Below are positions 1 through 9,449 of a stretch of DNA of 64,000 nucleotides, piece by piece. The position numbers and the translations under genes are program-made. This stretch comes from Prosthecobacter sp. GTDB taxonomy: Bacteria; Verrucomicrobiota; Verrucomicrobiia; Verrucomicrobiales; Verrucomicrobiaceae. Under the pieces are notes generated by a model. It saw only the letters and a program-made list of their open reading frames with translations, was not told where the DNA came from and made no database searches. Position 1 is the stretch's first letter, and the number at the start of each line of letters is the position of its first letter. The stretch is taken from assembly GCA_021733925.1 (NCBI GenBank), contig JAIPJY010000011.1:84756-148755 (forward strand). The letters run 5' to 3'.

Positions 1-881
1 TGATCGACTATCTGCCGGAATCTCCGGTCATTCGTGAGCATGAAGCCGTGGAACGCCGCCGCCGTGGCTTTCGCACCGCCATGTGGCTGATCACCGCGAT
101 GATCGTCGTCGGCATCGGCTGGGTCACGTGGCATGAAGCGCTGGAAAAGAACTCGCAGTTCATGCTGAAAACCGTGGAGGTGAACACGGAGGGCACCCTC
201 ACGCGGCAGCAGCTCGTGGCCGCCACCGGCCTCACCGAAGCAACCAACCTGCTCACCATGAATCTGCGCGAAGTGCGCGCAAAGATCGAACGCCTGCCTC
301 AGGTGAAGTCGGCGGTGATTCAGCGCGACTACCACGGCAAGCTCACACTCGATGTCGTGCAGCGCATGCCGGTGGCCTGGATGGAATGCCCCAAGCACAA
401 GCTCATGGGTCCTCTGAGCGGCAAGGGCTGCCTGATTGATGCCGAGGGTGCCCTGGTTCCCTGCAACGTCATCACCCGGGAATACCTCGCGATGCCCCGC
501 ATCCAATTCCCGGATCTCAGCGAAGCCATCCCCGGCAGCCCATCGACAGACATGCAGGTGCATGCTGCGCTGCGCTTGATGGGGAAGCTGCAAAGCCGCC
601 AGCAGGATGACCATCCCGCACTGGAAGTGATCGAAATTCCCAATTCATGGTCGCTGGTCGCACATTTCAACGGAGACACCAAGATCACCTTCGGCGTCGA
701 TGACCTCGATCCCCAGCTGGCGCGCTTTGATCGCGTCATGTATGAAGCACGCGCGCGCAAATGGCGCGTCGCCACGCTGAACCTGATCGCCAGCATCAAC
801 ACTCCCGTCACTTTTCATGAAACGCCGGATGTCACCGGGCTGAACTTGGCGGATACCGCCTCCACTCCACCCGCACGCTGA
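1..881 (+). CDS. ftsQ: Cell division protein FtsQ, 5' end outside window
   Basis: FtsQ/DivIB is a single-pass inner-membrane protein that links the FtsBL subcomplex to the divisome. The frame is open from base 3 of the window, so the GTG at 48 is only an internal candidate and the true start lies upstream. After a basic stretch (ERRRRGFR) there is one hydrophobic segment (about bases 78-123), then a periplasmic POTRA-like domain (from KTVEVNTEG through LPQVKSAVIQR) and a beta-rich C-terminal domain. Position directly before ftsA and ftsZ supports the call more than sequence, because FtsQ is poorly conserved. The stop is 5 bp before ftsA, so the two are probably cotranscribed. Confidence 0.85.
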   Translation, partial: IDYLPESPVIREHEAVERRRRGFRTAMWLITAMIVVGIGWVTWHEALEKNSQFMLKTVEVNTEGTLTRQQLVAATGLTEATNLLTMNLREVRAKIERLPQVKSAVIQRDYHGKLTLDVVQRMPVAWMECPKHKLMGPLSGKGCLIDAEGALVPCNVITREYLAMPRIQFPDLSEAIPGSPSTDMQVHAALRLMGKLQSRQQDDHPALEVIEIPNSWSLVAHFNGDTKITFGVDDLDPQLARFDRVMYEARARKWRVATLNLIASINTPVTFHETPDVTGLNLADTASTPPAR

Positions 882-886
882 ATCTC

Positions 887-2104
887 ATGGCCAAAAGCAC
901 CATTTACGCAGGTCTTGAAATCGGAACGCACAAGATCTGTGTCGTCGTGGGTGAAGCCAAGCGCGATGGAGCCATCAAGATTCTCGGCGTCGGCCAGGCT
1001 CCTTCCCGTGGCGTGCGCAAAGGCGAGATCGTGGATTTCGAAAAGGTCCAGACCTGCGTGAACGATGCACTCGTACGTGCAGAGGACCGCAGCGATGTGA
1101 TGATCCGCAATGTCTTCCTCGGCGTCACCGGTGCTCACATCGAGAGCTTGAACAACCGCGGCCGTCACCGCCTGCCGGACGAGCAGACGGAAATCAGCGA
1201 GGACGATGTGGAAGAGGCAAAGGAGATCGCCCGCAGCGTCTCGATCCCCCAGTCGAATGTCTTTCTTCACAGCGTCACACGGCAGTACATCGTGGATGGC
1301 CAGGAGGCCGTGCGCCAGCCCATCGGGCGTGAGGGCCGCGTGCTGGAGGCGGACTACCACATCATCCACGGCGTGCGTGGCCGTGTACAGAATGCGATCC
1401 GCTGTGTGCGTGAAATTCCTCTCGAAGTGGAGGACGTCGTCTTCAATCCCGTCGCAGCGGCACAGGTCGTGCTGACACGTGAGGCAAAAATGCAGGGTGC
1501 GCTCATGATCGACTTCGGTGCCGGCACTTGTGACTACGTCTTGTACGAAGACGGCATGATCACCGCCTCCGGCTGCGTCCCCCTCGGCGGCGATCACATC
1601 ACCAATGACGTCTCGATGGCGCTGCAGATCCCGAACGGTCGCGCCGAACGCCTCAAGGTCGAGGAAGGCAGCGTCTTGTATGACGAGGTCCCTGAAGGCG
1701 AGATGCTCAGCATCGAAGACGACACCGGCTTGATTCTCGGCGAGATCGAACGGGCGTTTTTGAATGAGGTCATGAACCTCCGCACTAAAGAAATACTTAT
1801 CCAGGTGCGGGTGCGGGTGGAGGATCACCTCGGCCGTCTCGGAGCAGGCATTTATCTCACAGGCGGGGTCAGCATGATGAAAGGGATTGACGTGGTGGCC
1901 CGTGAAGTGTTTGGAATCAAAGTCACGCGCGCAGGTTCGGCTCCCGTCAGCGGCATCACCGCCACTTTCGAGAATCCGCAATACTCCGCTCCAATCGGCC
2001 TCATTCGTTATGCGCAGATTCTGGACAGCGAGAAGCCCTTTCTCTCCCCCCTGAAGCGCCTTGGCAGACGCATGCAGGAACTCCTCTCATCCGTCACCCT
2101 TTAA
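887..2104 (+). CDS. ftsA: Cell division protein FtsA
   Basis: Actin-like ATPase (405 aa) that tethers FtsZ to the membrane and recruits late divisome proteins. Seen in sequence: the N-terminal phosphate-1 strand (GLEIGTHKICVVVGE), the inserted 1C subdomain with a GVTGAHI motif, phosphate-2 region MIDFGAGTCDYVLYEDG, the adenosine motif LTGGVSMMKG, and a C-terminal amphipathic tail (LKRLGRRMQELLS) of the kind that binds membrane. Length is typical of the family. It sits between ftsQ (5 bp upstream) and ftsZ (36 bp downstream), the usual end of the dcw cluster. Confidence 0.97.
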   Translation: MAKSTIYAGLEIGTHKICVVVGEAKRDGAIKILGVGQAPSRGVRKGEIVDFEKVQTCVNDALVRAEDRSDVMIRNVFLGVTGAHIESLNNRGRHRLPDEQTEISEDDVEEAKEIARSVSIPQSNVFLHSVTRQYIVDGQEAVRQPIGREGRVLEADYHIIHGVRGRVQNAIRCVREIPLEVEDVVFNPVAAAQVVLTREAKMQGALMIDFGAGTCDYVLYEDGMITASGCVPLGGDHITNDVSMALQIPNGRAERLKVEEGSVLYDEVPEGEMLSIEDDTGLILGEIERAFLNEVMNLRTKEILIQVRVRVEDHLGRLGAGIYLTGGVSMMKGIDVVAREVFGIKVTRAGSAPVSGITATFENPQYSAPIGLIRYAQILDSEKPFLSPLKRLGRRMQELLSSVTL

Positions 2105-2140
2105 GTAAAGACAGCAGCCCAGCCCTAACCACCCACGATT

Positions 2141-3832
2141 ATGGTAGAATACGACCGCTCCCAATCTCCCGAAGGTGCCAGCACGGCGGCACCTCGCATC
2201 TGCATCGTCGGCATCGGCGGCGCAGGTTCCAACGTTGTCGATCGCATCACTCTGGACCGCATCGTCGATGCCACCCTGGTCTGCGCGCACACAGACGTAC
2301 GTGTCCTCGGCCACTCGATGGCACCGGTGAAAATCCAGCTGGGTGCCGAGCTCATGAAGGGCATTGGTGCCGGTGGCGATCCCGATCTCGGACGTGAGGC
2401 CGCGCTCTTCTCGCGCGATCAGATCCGTCAGGCCATCGAAAATCACGACATCATTTTTATCAGCGCCGGACTCGGCGGCGGCACCGGCAGCGGAGCGGCT
2501 CCTGTCATTGCTGAAATCGCCAAAAACACCGGTGCTCTGGTCCTCGTCGTCGCCACCATGCCCTTCAGCTTCGAAGGCCGCCGTCGTCTCGCCCAGGCCG
2601 AGGAGGCGCTCGAACTGCTGCAAAAGCGTGCGGATGCCCTCGTGCTGTTTGAAAACAACCGCATGGGCGAGCTCATCCTGCCAAAGGATGGCATTCAGAA
2701 AGCCTTCAATCAGGCCGATCAGCTCATTGCCCAGAGCCTGCGCGCCATCTCCACCATCACCATCACTCCCGGTCTGGTGAAGCTCGGTCTCGACGACCTC
2801 ACTTCCGCTCTGGCCAATGCCAACGGCCGCTGCCTCTTTGGCTTCGGCGAAGCCCGCGGTCAGAACCGTGGTTCCGAGGCGCTCAAGAAAGCTCTCAAGA
2901 GCCCGCTCATCGACTCCGGCCGTCTCCTTCATCAAACCAAGAACCTCTTGGTCCACGTCGCCGGTGGCGAATCGCTCACTCTGGTCGAAGTCGAGGGTGT
3001 CATGAAGCAGCTGGGACGTCACGTGCCGGATCAGACCCACATTCTCTTCGGCCTCGGCGTCGATGCGAAGCTGGGAGACGCCATTGCCGTCACACTCATC
3101 AGTTCGCTCGGACTCAACCAGCTCAACGCTCACGCCACCGCAGCACCGCCTTCGGAAATGCTCCAGCCCCGCGCTGAAGCACCGGCTCCCGCCCCTGCCC
3201 CGGCTCCCAAACGCGAGATCCCGGTGAAGAAAGCCCCTTCACCCTATGCCCCTCCGGCCGAGTCGGCGCCTGATCTGCTCTTCAAGTCCGACGAGTTCGC
3301 CTCAGTCCCTGCAGCTGGCGATGCATTCCCTTTGAACAGCCTCCAGGCGGAAGCAGCGAAAGCCCCCACCCTGGAGCAGCCCGTGGCACATGTCGAAGAG
3401 CCGCCTCCCTTTGACACTTTTGAGGAGCCTGCTCCTCCCCCAGTGCTCGCTCCCGCTCCTGAAACAGCCCGCATTCCCGTGCGCACCCCTGCCGCTAAGG
3501 AACTTGCTGATGCCGCTCGCAGCAACAGCAAGGAATCCACCCTCGCCGCCGTCGTGGCCCGCAGCGTCACCTTGCAGACCGAAGCCGCTGAAGCCCAGGA
3601 TGACCTCATTTCCTTCGACGAACCCGAGCCCGAGTTCGAATCCCAGCCAGCATCCTCAGGGTCGAGCGCTACCGCCGTCCTCTCCCGCAAATCCACAGCC
3701 GAAAGCCAGCAGACCTTCAGCCTCGGCGAAGAAGACCGTGGCCGCTTCAAGGACACCGAACCTTCCATCGTGCAAGGTGAGGACCTCGACGTCCCAACCT
3801 GGATGCGCCTGAAGAAAAAGCTCCGCCGCTAA
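2141..3832 (+). CDS. ftsZ: Cell division protein FtsZ, long linker and altered T7 loop
   Basis: Tubulin-like GTPase forming the Z ring. The N-terminal GTP-binding fold shows [11 protein letters not shown] (about 24-34), the T3 loop region [15 protein letters not shown], and the tubulin signature GGGTGSG (112-118; usual form GGGTGTG). The T7 synergy loop, normally N-x-D-F-A-D, reads K214-L-G-L-D-D219 in my alignment, so two of three catalytic positions appear replaced. A proline/alanine-rich linker of roughly 200 residues follows, then a conserved C-terminal peptide (DVPTWMR) and a basic tail (KKKLRR) for FtsA/membrane contact. At 563 aa it is much longer than the usual ~380-400. Divergent FtsZ is known in Verrucomicrobiota. 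Confidence 0.95.
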   Translation: MVEYDRSQSPEGASTAAPRICIVGIGGAGSNVVDRITLDRIVDATLVCAHTDVRVLGHSMAPVKIQLGAELMKGIGAGGDPDLGREAALFSRDQIRQAIENHDIIFISAGLGGGTGSGAAPVIAEIAKNTGALVLVVATMPFSFEGRRRLAQAEEALELLQKRADALVLFENNRMGELILPKDGIQKAFNQADQLIAQSLRAISTITITPGLVKLGLDDLTSALANANGRCLFGFGEARGQNRGSEALKKALKSPLIDSGRLLHQTKNLLVHVAGGESLTLVEVEGVMKQLGRHVPDQTHILFGLGVDAKLGDAIAVTLISSLGLNQLNAHATAAPPSEMLQPRAEAPAPAPAPAPKREIPVKKAPSPYAPPAESAPDLLFKSDEFASVPAAGDAFPLNSLQAEAAKAPTLEQPVAHVEEPPPFDTFEEPAPPPVLAPAPETARIPVRTPAAKELADAARSNSKESTLAAVVARSVTLQTEAAEAQDDLISFDEPEPEFESQPASSGSSATAVLSRKSTAESQQTFSLGEEDRGRFKDTEPSIVQGEDLDVPTWMRLKKKLRR

Positions 3833-3863
3833 AACTCCGGCTCAGGCGCGTTTGTTCTCACAC

Positions 3864-5183
3864 ATGAACGCCCCTTTCACGCGCCGTCGCCTTCTTCAAA
3901 CACTGCCCCTCGCCGCATGCGCGGGCAGTTTCCACATCCATGTTCGCTCCCAGGAGTCGAAAAAATCATGGATCACCGGCAATCCGGCCATCGACAAGCC
4001 TCGTGAAGTCGCCCTCAGCCTCCTGAAGCCCACACAGGCCCAGATCGAGCACGCCTGGGAGCTCCATTTCGGCTCCGTCGTCTTTGAAAGCTACGGCTTC
4101 GCCCCCCGCTGCGCCATCGATGCCGAGGCGATGAACGAAGCCATCAAATCCGGCATGGGTGCCGACGAGATCACCGACCTCCGCGAGTCCATGTCCATGA
4201 ACCGCAACGCGACCAATGAACGCGAGCGCAAGGAATTCCTCGATGCCTTCCACGCCGCCGGCGTGACCTGCATTTTCCAAAACACCGGCGAAGAAGGCAG
4301 CGACCCGCTGCGCCTCATCAAACGCCTCGCGCATTTCACCAAAGCCACAGACTTGCTGAATCCGACACTCTCAAAGGTCGTTTTGTCCGAGGAAATTGTA
4401 GCCCTCAAGAAGTCAGGAAACGTCGGCCTCTGCTTCACCACCAACGGTGTCCCCCTGATGCAAGACTGGGAAAGCGTGCGCAACGAGCTGCGCTACGTAC
4501 GCATTTTCCACGAACTCGGCACCCGCATGATGCACCTGACCTACAACCGCCGCAATCCCATCGGCGATGGTGCCGGCGAACCCCACGACGGCGGCCTGAG
4601 TGATTTCGGCCACGCCGCCGTCGCCGAGATGAACAAAATCGGCGTCATCGTCGATGTGGCACACAGTGGCTGGAAGACGGCCTACGATGCAGCCAAGAGC
4701 AGCACGCGCCCCATGGTCGCCAGCCACACCACCTGCTGCGGCGTTTACGAGCACTTCCGCGGCAAGCCGGACGATACCATCAAGGCCATCTGCGACACCG
4801 ACGGCCTCGTCGGCATCTGCTGCATCCCCCGCTTCCTCGGCGGCAAAGGCGACATCACCACCCTGCTCGATCACCTCGACCATCTCATCAAAAAATTCGG
4901 CGCCAAGCACGCCGCCATCGGCTGCGATGTGGCCTACACCTCCCGTTTTGACAAAGAAGAGCGCGCCAAGCTGCTCAAAGCCCCCGGCGGCAAGGCCGAC
5001 AAATGGGAGCATCTCTGGCCCAAGGACGACTATGTGACGAGCATCGAGGCAGAGCAGAGCATCGCCTGGTCCAACTGGCCGCTTTTCACCCTCGGCATGA
5101 TCATGCGAGGCCATAGCGACGAGGCCATTAAGCAGGTCATCGGAGGCAATATGCTGCGGGTGCTGAAGGCGAACCAGGTCTGA
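3864..5183 (+). CDS. Membrane dipeptidase (peptidase M19) family, Tat-type signal
   Basis: Resembles renal-dipeptidase-type zinc dipeptidases. I chose the ATG at 3864 rather than the TTG at 3852 because it places a twin-arginine signal (FTRRRLLQTLPLA) at the N terminus. The TIM-barrel shows the bridging Glu-Gly (TGEEG, about 141-145) and two later histidines (VDVAHSG and ASHTTC) typical of M19. The N-terminal HxD metal pair normally found in DGHxD is not obvious; the corresponding stretch reads VVFESYGFAP. It may therefore bind metal differently or be a non-peptidase member. It follows ftsZ by 31 bp but is functionally unrelated as far as can be seen. Confidence 0.75.
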   Translation: MNAPFTRRRLLQTLPLAACAGSFHIHVRSQESKKSWITGNPAIDKPREVALSLLKPTQAQIEHAWELHFGSVVFESYGFAPRCAIDAEAMNEAIKSGMGADEITDLRESMSMNRNATNERERKEFLDAFHAAGVTCIFQNTGEEGSDPLRLIKRLAHFTKATDLLNPTLSKVVLSEEIVALKKSGNVGLCFTTNGVPLMQDWESVRNELRYVRIFHELGTRMMHLTYNRRNPIGDGAGEPHDGGLSDFGHAAVAEMNKIGVIVDVAHSGWKTAYDAAKSSTRPMVASHTTCCGVYEHFRGKPDDTIKAICDTDGLVGICCIPRFLGGKGDITTLLDHLDHLIKKFGAKHAAIGCDVAYTSRFDKEERAKLLKAPGGKADKWEHLWPKDDYVTSIEAEQSIAWSNWPLFTLGMIMRGHSDEAIKQVIGGNMLRVLKANQV

Positions 5184-5285
5184 GGATGTGAAAAAACGGC
5201 ACTTTGCTGTCTGCAAGGTGGCACGTGTGCTGCGCGTATGGATTTTGGAGGGATTTGATGTAGAATCACCTCTCCGAACCCCCAC

Positions 5286-8200
5286 ATGACCCTGCGTTTC
5301 CAGTTTCCCTCTCTCGTTTTGGGCGGCCTTGCCGTCGCAACTTCCCTTGTGTCAGCGGCCGAGACATTTCCGCCCGACCAGATCGAGTTTTTTGAGAAAA
5401 ACATCCGTCCCGTGCTCGCGGAGCGCTGCTACGAGTGCCATGGCGCGCATAAGCATCAAAACGGGCTGCGGCTCGACTCACGCGCAGCGATTTTGCAGGG
5501 CAGCGAGTATGGCAAGGTCGTCGAACCCGGCAACCCGAGCGCCAGTAAGCTGATTAAGGCGATCAATCACGTCGCTGGTGTCGAGTCGATGCCCAAGAAG
5601 GGTGACAAGCTGCCTGCGCCGCAGATCGCCGCGATTGAAAAATGGATCAGCATGGGTCTGCCCTGGCCAGTGGAGGCCGCCGTGGCTGAGCATGCTAAAG
5701 CGGACCCGATGCAGCATTGGGCCTTCAAGCCGGTGCAAAAGCCCGCGCTTCCAGCCGGTTTTTCAGGCAATCCAATCGATGCGTTTGTCGGAGCCAAGCT
5801 CAAGGCTGCGGGACTTGATTTCGCCGCGCCTGCTGACCCGGCCACGGTGACGCGTCGCATCTACCTAACCCTTACCGGATTGCCGCCAACCTTTGAGGAA
5901 GTGAAGAAGAATCCTGCGCCGCAGGCGCTGGTCTCTCAACTGCTCGCCCAACCCGCCTATGGCGAGAGATGGGCGCGTGTGTGGCTGGATGTGGTTCGCT
6001 ATGCTGATACGAATGGGTATCAGGTGGCGGGACGCAGCAATTTCTACCCCTATGCCTATACGTATCGCGACTGGATCGTGAAGGCCCTGAATGATGACAT
6101 GCCCTATGACCAGTTTGTGAGCTATCAGCTTGCGGCGGATCGCATGACCGAAGCCACGCCGAATTCGCCCAACCTTGCGGCGCTGGGCTTCTACAATGTC
6201 GGCGAGCGTTTCATCAATGACCGCCTGCTGATCGCTGATGACCGCATTGATGTCATTGGCCGAGGCCTCCTCGGTCTCACGATTGCCTGCGCGCGCTGTC
6301 ACGATCACAAATTCGATCCGATCCCTAGCCGTGACTACTATGCGATTTACAGCATCCTGAACAGCAGCGATGAGCCGGATGACACCGTGATGCCCATCAT
6401 CGGCAAGGCGGCGAATGAGAAGGATGGGCTGGACTACGATGCGAAGGTGGCTGAGATCGCGAAGAAGGAACTCGATTTCAAACGCACCGTCTATGACGAG
6501 TTCCGCAAACCGGAGCGTCTGGCTGAATACCTCGCTTTCGCCCAGGACTCGGTGGAGATTAAAGACAGTACCGTATTCAAAGGCAAGGCAGGCCAGATAA
6601 AGCTGCGTGACCGTGTGGCCAGCCAGTGGCGCGATTTCCTCAAGCGCTATGCCCTCACTGCCAAGCCTCACGCGGCCATGGTTGCCTGGAATCGCTTTGC
6701 CAAAGTTCCTGAGGCGGAGTTTGCCGCGAAATCAGCCGCCATTGTGCAGGAGCTGGCCAAGCCGGAAAGCGGCTGCACGCCTGAGATCGCCGCCGCCTTT
6801 GCGCAGACGCCGCCGAAGTCGATGAAGGACGTCGCCCTGGCGTACGCACACATCATTCTCGACAGCAAAGTGGAGCCGATGCGCGAGTTGATGCAGGACA
6901 AGCTCTCGCCCATGTCGGTGCCGGTGGAAGGAGCAAACGCCTTCTTCACCCGCAAGGACAGCGAGACCGTGGTGCGCCTCAACAACGAACGCACGAAGCT
7001 CGACAGCACGCATCCTGGTGCGCCGCCGCGCGCCATGGTGATGGTGGACAAACCGAAGCCGCAGGATGTGCGCGTCTTCATCCGTGGCAATCCGGGTCGG
7101 CAGGGTGATCCCGCGCCACGTGCCTGGCTCACGATGTTCGGCGGCGAAAAGTTCACCGAAGGCAGCGGTCGTCTCGAACTCGCCAAGCACATCGCTAGCA
7201 AAGACAATCCGCTGACCGCACGCGTCATTGTGAACCGCGTGTGGCTGCAGCATTTCGGCAAGCCCCTCGTCTCCCAGCCCAGTGACTTCGGAGTGCAGAC
7301 CGCGAAGCCCGTGCAGGCAGATCTGCTGGACTACCTGGCCGCCACCTTCATGGAAAATGGGTGGAGCTTGAAGAAGCTGCACACGCTCATCCTCACCTCC
7401 CGCACCTTCCAGCAGAGCAGCCACGCCACGCCGGAAAAGCTCACGAAGGACGCTGAGAACGATCTGCTCAGCCGCTTCAATCGCCAGCGCCTGGATTATG
7501 AAACGATGCGCGATGCCATCCTCTCCGCCACCGGCGAATTGAACACCCACAGGCATGGCGGACGCGCCACAGAGCTGAATGCCAAGGATGCCGACACCCT
7601 GCGCACTGTTTATCTCAAGGTGGACCGCTATGATCAGGCCAGCGTGCCGGCGATGTTTGACTTCGCCAATCCAGACGGCCACAGCCCGCAGCGTTTCAAC
7701 ACCACCGTGCCGCAGCAGGCGCTGTTTTTGATGAACAGCCCCTTCATGCGGGCCCGTGCCGATGCCATCGCCAAAGAAACGCCGCTCGCGGGGACCACGC
7801 TCGATTCCGAAGCGATCAGCGCGATGTACCACCGCATCCTCGCCCGCGATCCGAAGCCTGATGAAGTCGAACTGGCCCAGCGCTTCGCCGCCGATGCCAC
7901 CGCGCTCAATGCTGAGAAGCCCTTCCGCTGGAGCTACGGCACGATGAAGTTTGCACGCAGTCCCGAAGGCAAGCCGTCCTTCGCCGAGTTCCAGGCCTTC
8001 ACGCAGCTGACGGATCGTGGCGGTGGTGGCCAGAAAGTCTGGAGCCCTGCAGCCAAAATCCCGGATCCTAAATGGGGTCATGCCTTCTGGGCCAACTACG
8101 GCGCCCACGCCGCTCCAAGTGAATACATCGTCACTGCCCGCTGGCACGTGCCGACCGACATGAAGATCTCCATCGACAGTGTCTTGAGCCGCAGCAGCGA

Positions 8201-8546
8201 TCGTGGCGATGGCGTCCGTGCCTGGATCTACAATGCCCGCACCGGCATTCTGGCCGAACAGCTTTGCACCCCGCAGAATAAAAAGATCCCCATCAAGCTC
8301 ACCACCGATGTGAAGCGCGGCGACATCCTCTGCTTCATCGTTCACAACGAAGGCGGCACCGACAGCGACAGCTTCGACTGGGAGCCCACCCTCAGCCGCG
8401 CCGACACCGGCGAAGTGCTCACCAACGCCAAGGACGACTTCTGCGACGCCAGCCGCTGGCCCTTCGGCCGAGCCAAGCCCCAAAGCGCCCTCAGCCAGCT
8501 CGCGCAAGTGCTGCTCATGAGCAATGAGTTCATGTTTGAGGATTGA
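5286..8546 (+). CDS. PSD1-type secreted cytochrome protein (DUF1549/DUF1553)
   Basis: 1086-aa exported protein of the planctomycete/verrucomicrobial cytochrome C family. A signal peptide (to about residue 25, LVSAAE) is followed by a PSCyt1 haem-c motif CYECH (48-52), a DUF1549 region (about 155-370) and a DUF1553 region (about 620-870, beginning GRLELAKHIASKDNPLTARV). A beta-rich segment (about 940-1040) sits near the C terminus before the family's usual ending (LSQLAQVLLMSNEFMFED). These proteins are normally encoded next to a DUF1501 protein and are thought to act in periplasmic breakdown of complex carbon, but the reaction is unknown. Here the nearest DUF1501 gene lies 6.8 kb away. Confidence 0.9.
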   Translation: MTLRFQFPSLVLGGLAVATSLVSAAETFPPDQIEFFEKNIRPVLAERCYECHGAHKHQNGLRLDSRAAILQGSEYGKVVEPGNPSASKLIKAINHVAGVESMPKKGDKLPAPQIAAIEKWISMGLPWPVEAAVAEHAKADPMQHWAFKPVQKPALPAGFSGNPIDAFVGAKLKAAGLDFAAPADPATVTRRIYLTLTGLPPTFEEVKKNPAPQALVSQLLAQPAYGERWARVWLDVVRYADTNGYQVAGRSNFYPYAYTYRDWIVKALNDDMPYDQFVSYQLAADRMTEATPNSPNLAALGFYNVGERFINDRLLIADDRIDVIGRGLLGLTIACARCHDHKFDPIPSRDYYAIYSILNSSDEPDDTVMPIIGKAANEKDGLDYDAKVAEIAKKELDFKRTVYDEFRKPERLAEYLAFAQDSVEIKDSTVFKGKAGQIKLRDRVASQWRDFLKRYALTAKPHAAMVAWNRFAKVPEAEFAAKSAAIVQELAKPESGCTPEIAAAFAQTPPKSMKDVALAYAHIILDSKVEPMRELMQDKLSPMSVPVEGANAFFTRKDSETVVRLNNERTKLDSTHPGAPPRAMVMVDKPKPQDVRVFIRGNPGRQGDPAPRAWLTMFGGEKFTEGSGRLELAKHIASKDNPLTARVIVNRVWLQHFGKPLVSQPSDFGVQTAKPVQADLLDYLAATFMENGWSLKKLHTLILTSRTFQQSSHATPEKLTKDAENDLLSRFNRQRLDYETMRDAILSATGELNTHRHGGRATELNAKDADTLRTVYLKVDRYDQASVPAMFDFANPDGHSPQRFNTTVPQQALFLMNSPFMRARADAIAKETPLAGTTLDSEAISAMYHRILARDPKPDEVELAQRFAADATALNAEKPFRWSYGTMKFARSPEGKPSFAEFQAFTQLTDRGGGGQKVWSPAAKIPDPKWGHAFWANYGAHAAPSEYIVTARWHVPTDMKISIDSVLSRSSDRGDGVRAWIYNARTGILAEQLCTPQNKKIPIKLTTDVKRGDILCFIVHNEGGTDSDSFDWEPTLSRADTGEVLTNAKDDFCDASRWPFGRAKPQSALSQLAQVLLMSNEFMFED

Positions 8547-8607
8547 GGCTCTTCCTCCCAAAATTCGCTCTCGACACTGATCTACTCATCCGAGTAGCAT
8601 TCAGGGC

Positions 8608-8841
8608 ATGAAATCGCCCCGTGCTCGTTTCTGCCTGCGTTGTGCCGCCGTCTGCTCTTCGCTGGGGCTGTTGATCGGCTGCGCGTGGTTCGCCCACAAG
8701 CAGGCCAATCCGGCCATGATGCCTGGCTCCAAAAGCGGTCCCATTCTCATGCCTGGCAGCAAATCGTTCACCGGTGGTACCACGATCACCTCAGGTGCTT
8801 TGCAGACCGACAAGCCGCTGCTGCCGCCTGTGAAGCCATGA
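8608..8841 (+). CDS. Small lipoprotein with repeated MPGSKS motif
   Basis: 77-aa predicted lipoprotein: basic N terminus, hydrophobic core and lipobox LLIGC (cleavage before the Cys near residue 25). The mature part carries the hexapeptide MPGSKS twice (MMPGSKSGPILMPGSKS) and ends PPVKP. No catalytic domain is visible. It is the first of four genes joined by overlaps: its stop overlaps the next start as ATGA at 8838. The third gene of the operon encodes another 77-aa peptide with a related MLPSSKA motif, so the two may be paralogues. Function unknown. Confidence 0.75.
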   Translation: MKSPRARFCLRCAAVCSSLGLLIGCAWFAHKQANPAMMPGSKSGPILMPGSKSFTGGTTITSGALQTDKPLLPPVKP

Positions 8842-9449
8842 AAAGGGCATCCACACGCTCTCGTGACGCCTTGCTGGCATGCGCGTTTGCACTACTCGCA
8901 AGTGATTTGCCAGAGCAGGCTATGGCAGCATCCACCAAGGACTACGGCGATATTGTGAGCTGGATAGATGCAGGAACGGATGAGGTTGGTGCTCTGGCTT
9001 CCCCATTACCACAGTTGCTCTTTTCACTGCCTCCTTCAAGAATTCGAACGAGTTCGTTGCATCTCTCATGGCTGTCCGACACAGAACTTCACCCTTTTCA
9101 AGAATGTGTGAATCCTGATGCTCGGCTCATTGACCTCACCAACCAAGTGGAAGTCCTTGATCCGGCTTTCTGGGAACTGGTATCAACTGACGGTTTGATT
9201 ATTGATATCACGGCACGACCTAAAGACCCCATCCCGGGTGGTCACGTCATTTACAGCCCCCTCTTCAATGACAAACCACGGTGGGAAGCCTTCTGGAAAA
9301 ACAGTCTGCCTGTGCCTAGCTCCTTACGTTCCATGGCATTCACACGAGAGTTATTGCAGGAAGATGACAAACTGTCCAGGAGTGCAGCGAGGAGATTCTG
9401 CCGTTCTTCCTGGAACTGTCTTTGCATCAGCCATGAAGACGACATCTAA
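8838..9449 (+). CDS. Unknown exported protein, apparent frameshift near the 3' end
   Basis: 203 aa as read, with a probable signal peptide (RDALLACAFALLASDLPEQAMA) and no recognised domain. ATG overlaps the upstream stop (ATGA). Around base 9369-9371 (AAA) the better frame changes: shifting by -1 gives a continuation KTVQECSEEILPFFLELSL that ends in a TGA at 9434-9436, which overlaps the next gene's ATG at 9433 exactly as the other two junctions of this operon do. The frame as read instead uses several AGG/AGA codons and runs 16 bp into the next gene. A lost base, a sequencing error or a slip are all possible. The intended product would be about 199 aa. Confidence 0.6.
   Translation: MKRASTRSRDALLACAFALLASDLPEQAMAASTKDYGDIVSWIDAGTDEVGALASPLPQLLFSLPPSRIRTSSLHLSWLSDTELHPFQECVNPDARLIDLTNQVEVLDPAFWELVSTDGLIIDITARPKDPIPGGHVIYSPLFNDKPRWEAFWKNSLPVPSSLRSMAFTRELLQEDDKLSRSAARRFCRSSWNCLCISHEDDI

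Noticed and set aside
815-1981. 388-residue minus-strand open frame opposite ftsA
   Set aside because: Shadow of ftsA: no domain, amino-acid content typical of antisense of a GC-rich gene.
6732-8561. 609-residue minus-strand open frame opposite the PSD1 gene
   Set aside because: Antisense shadow; the plus-strand frame has clear DUF1549/DUF1553 motifs.
8582-8597. Small hairpin CTACTC-ATCC-GAGTAG between the PSD1 gene and the lipoprotein gene
   Set aside because: Six-bp stem without T-run; could be chance.
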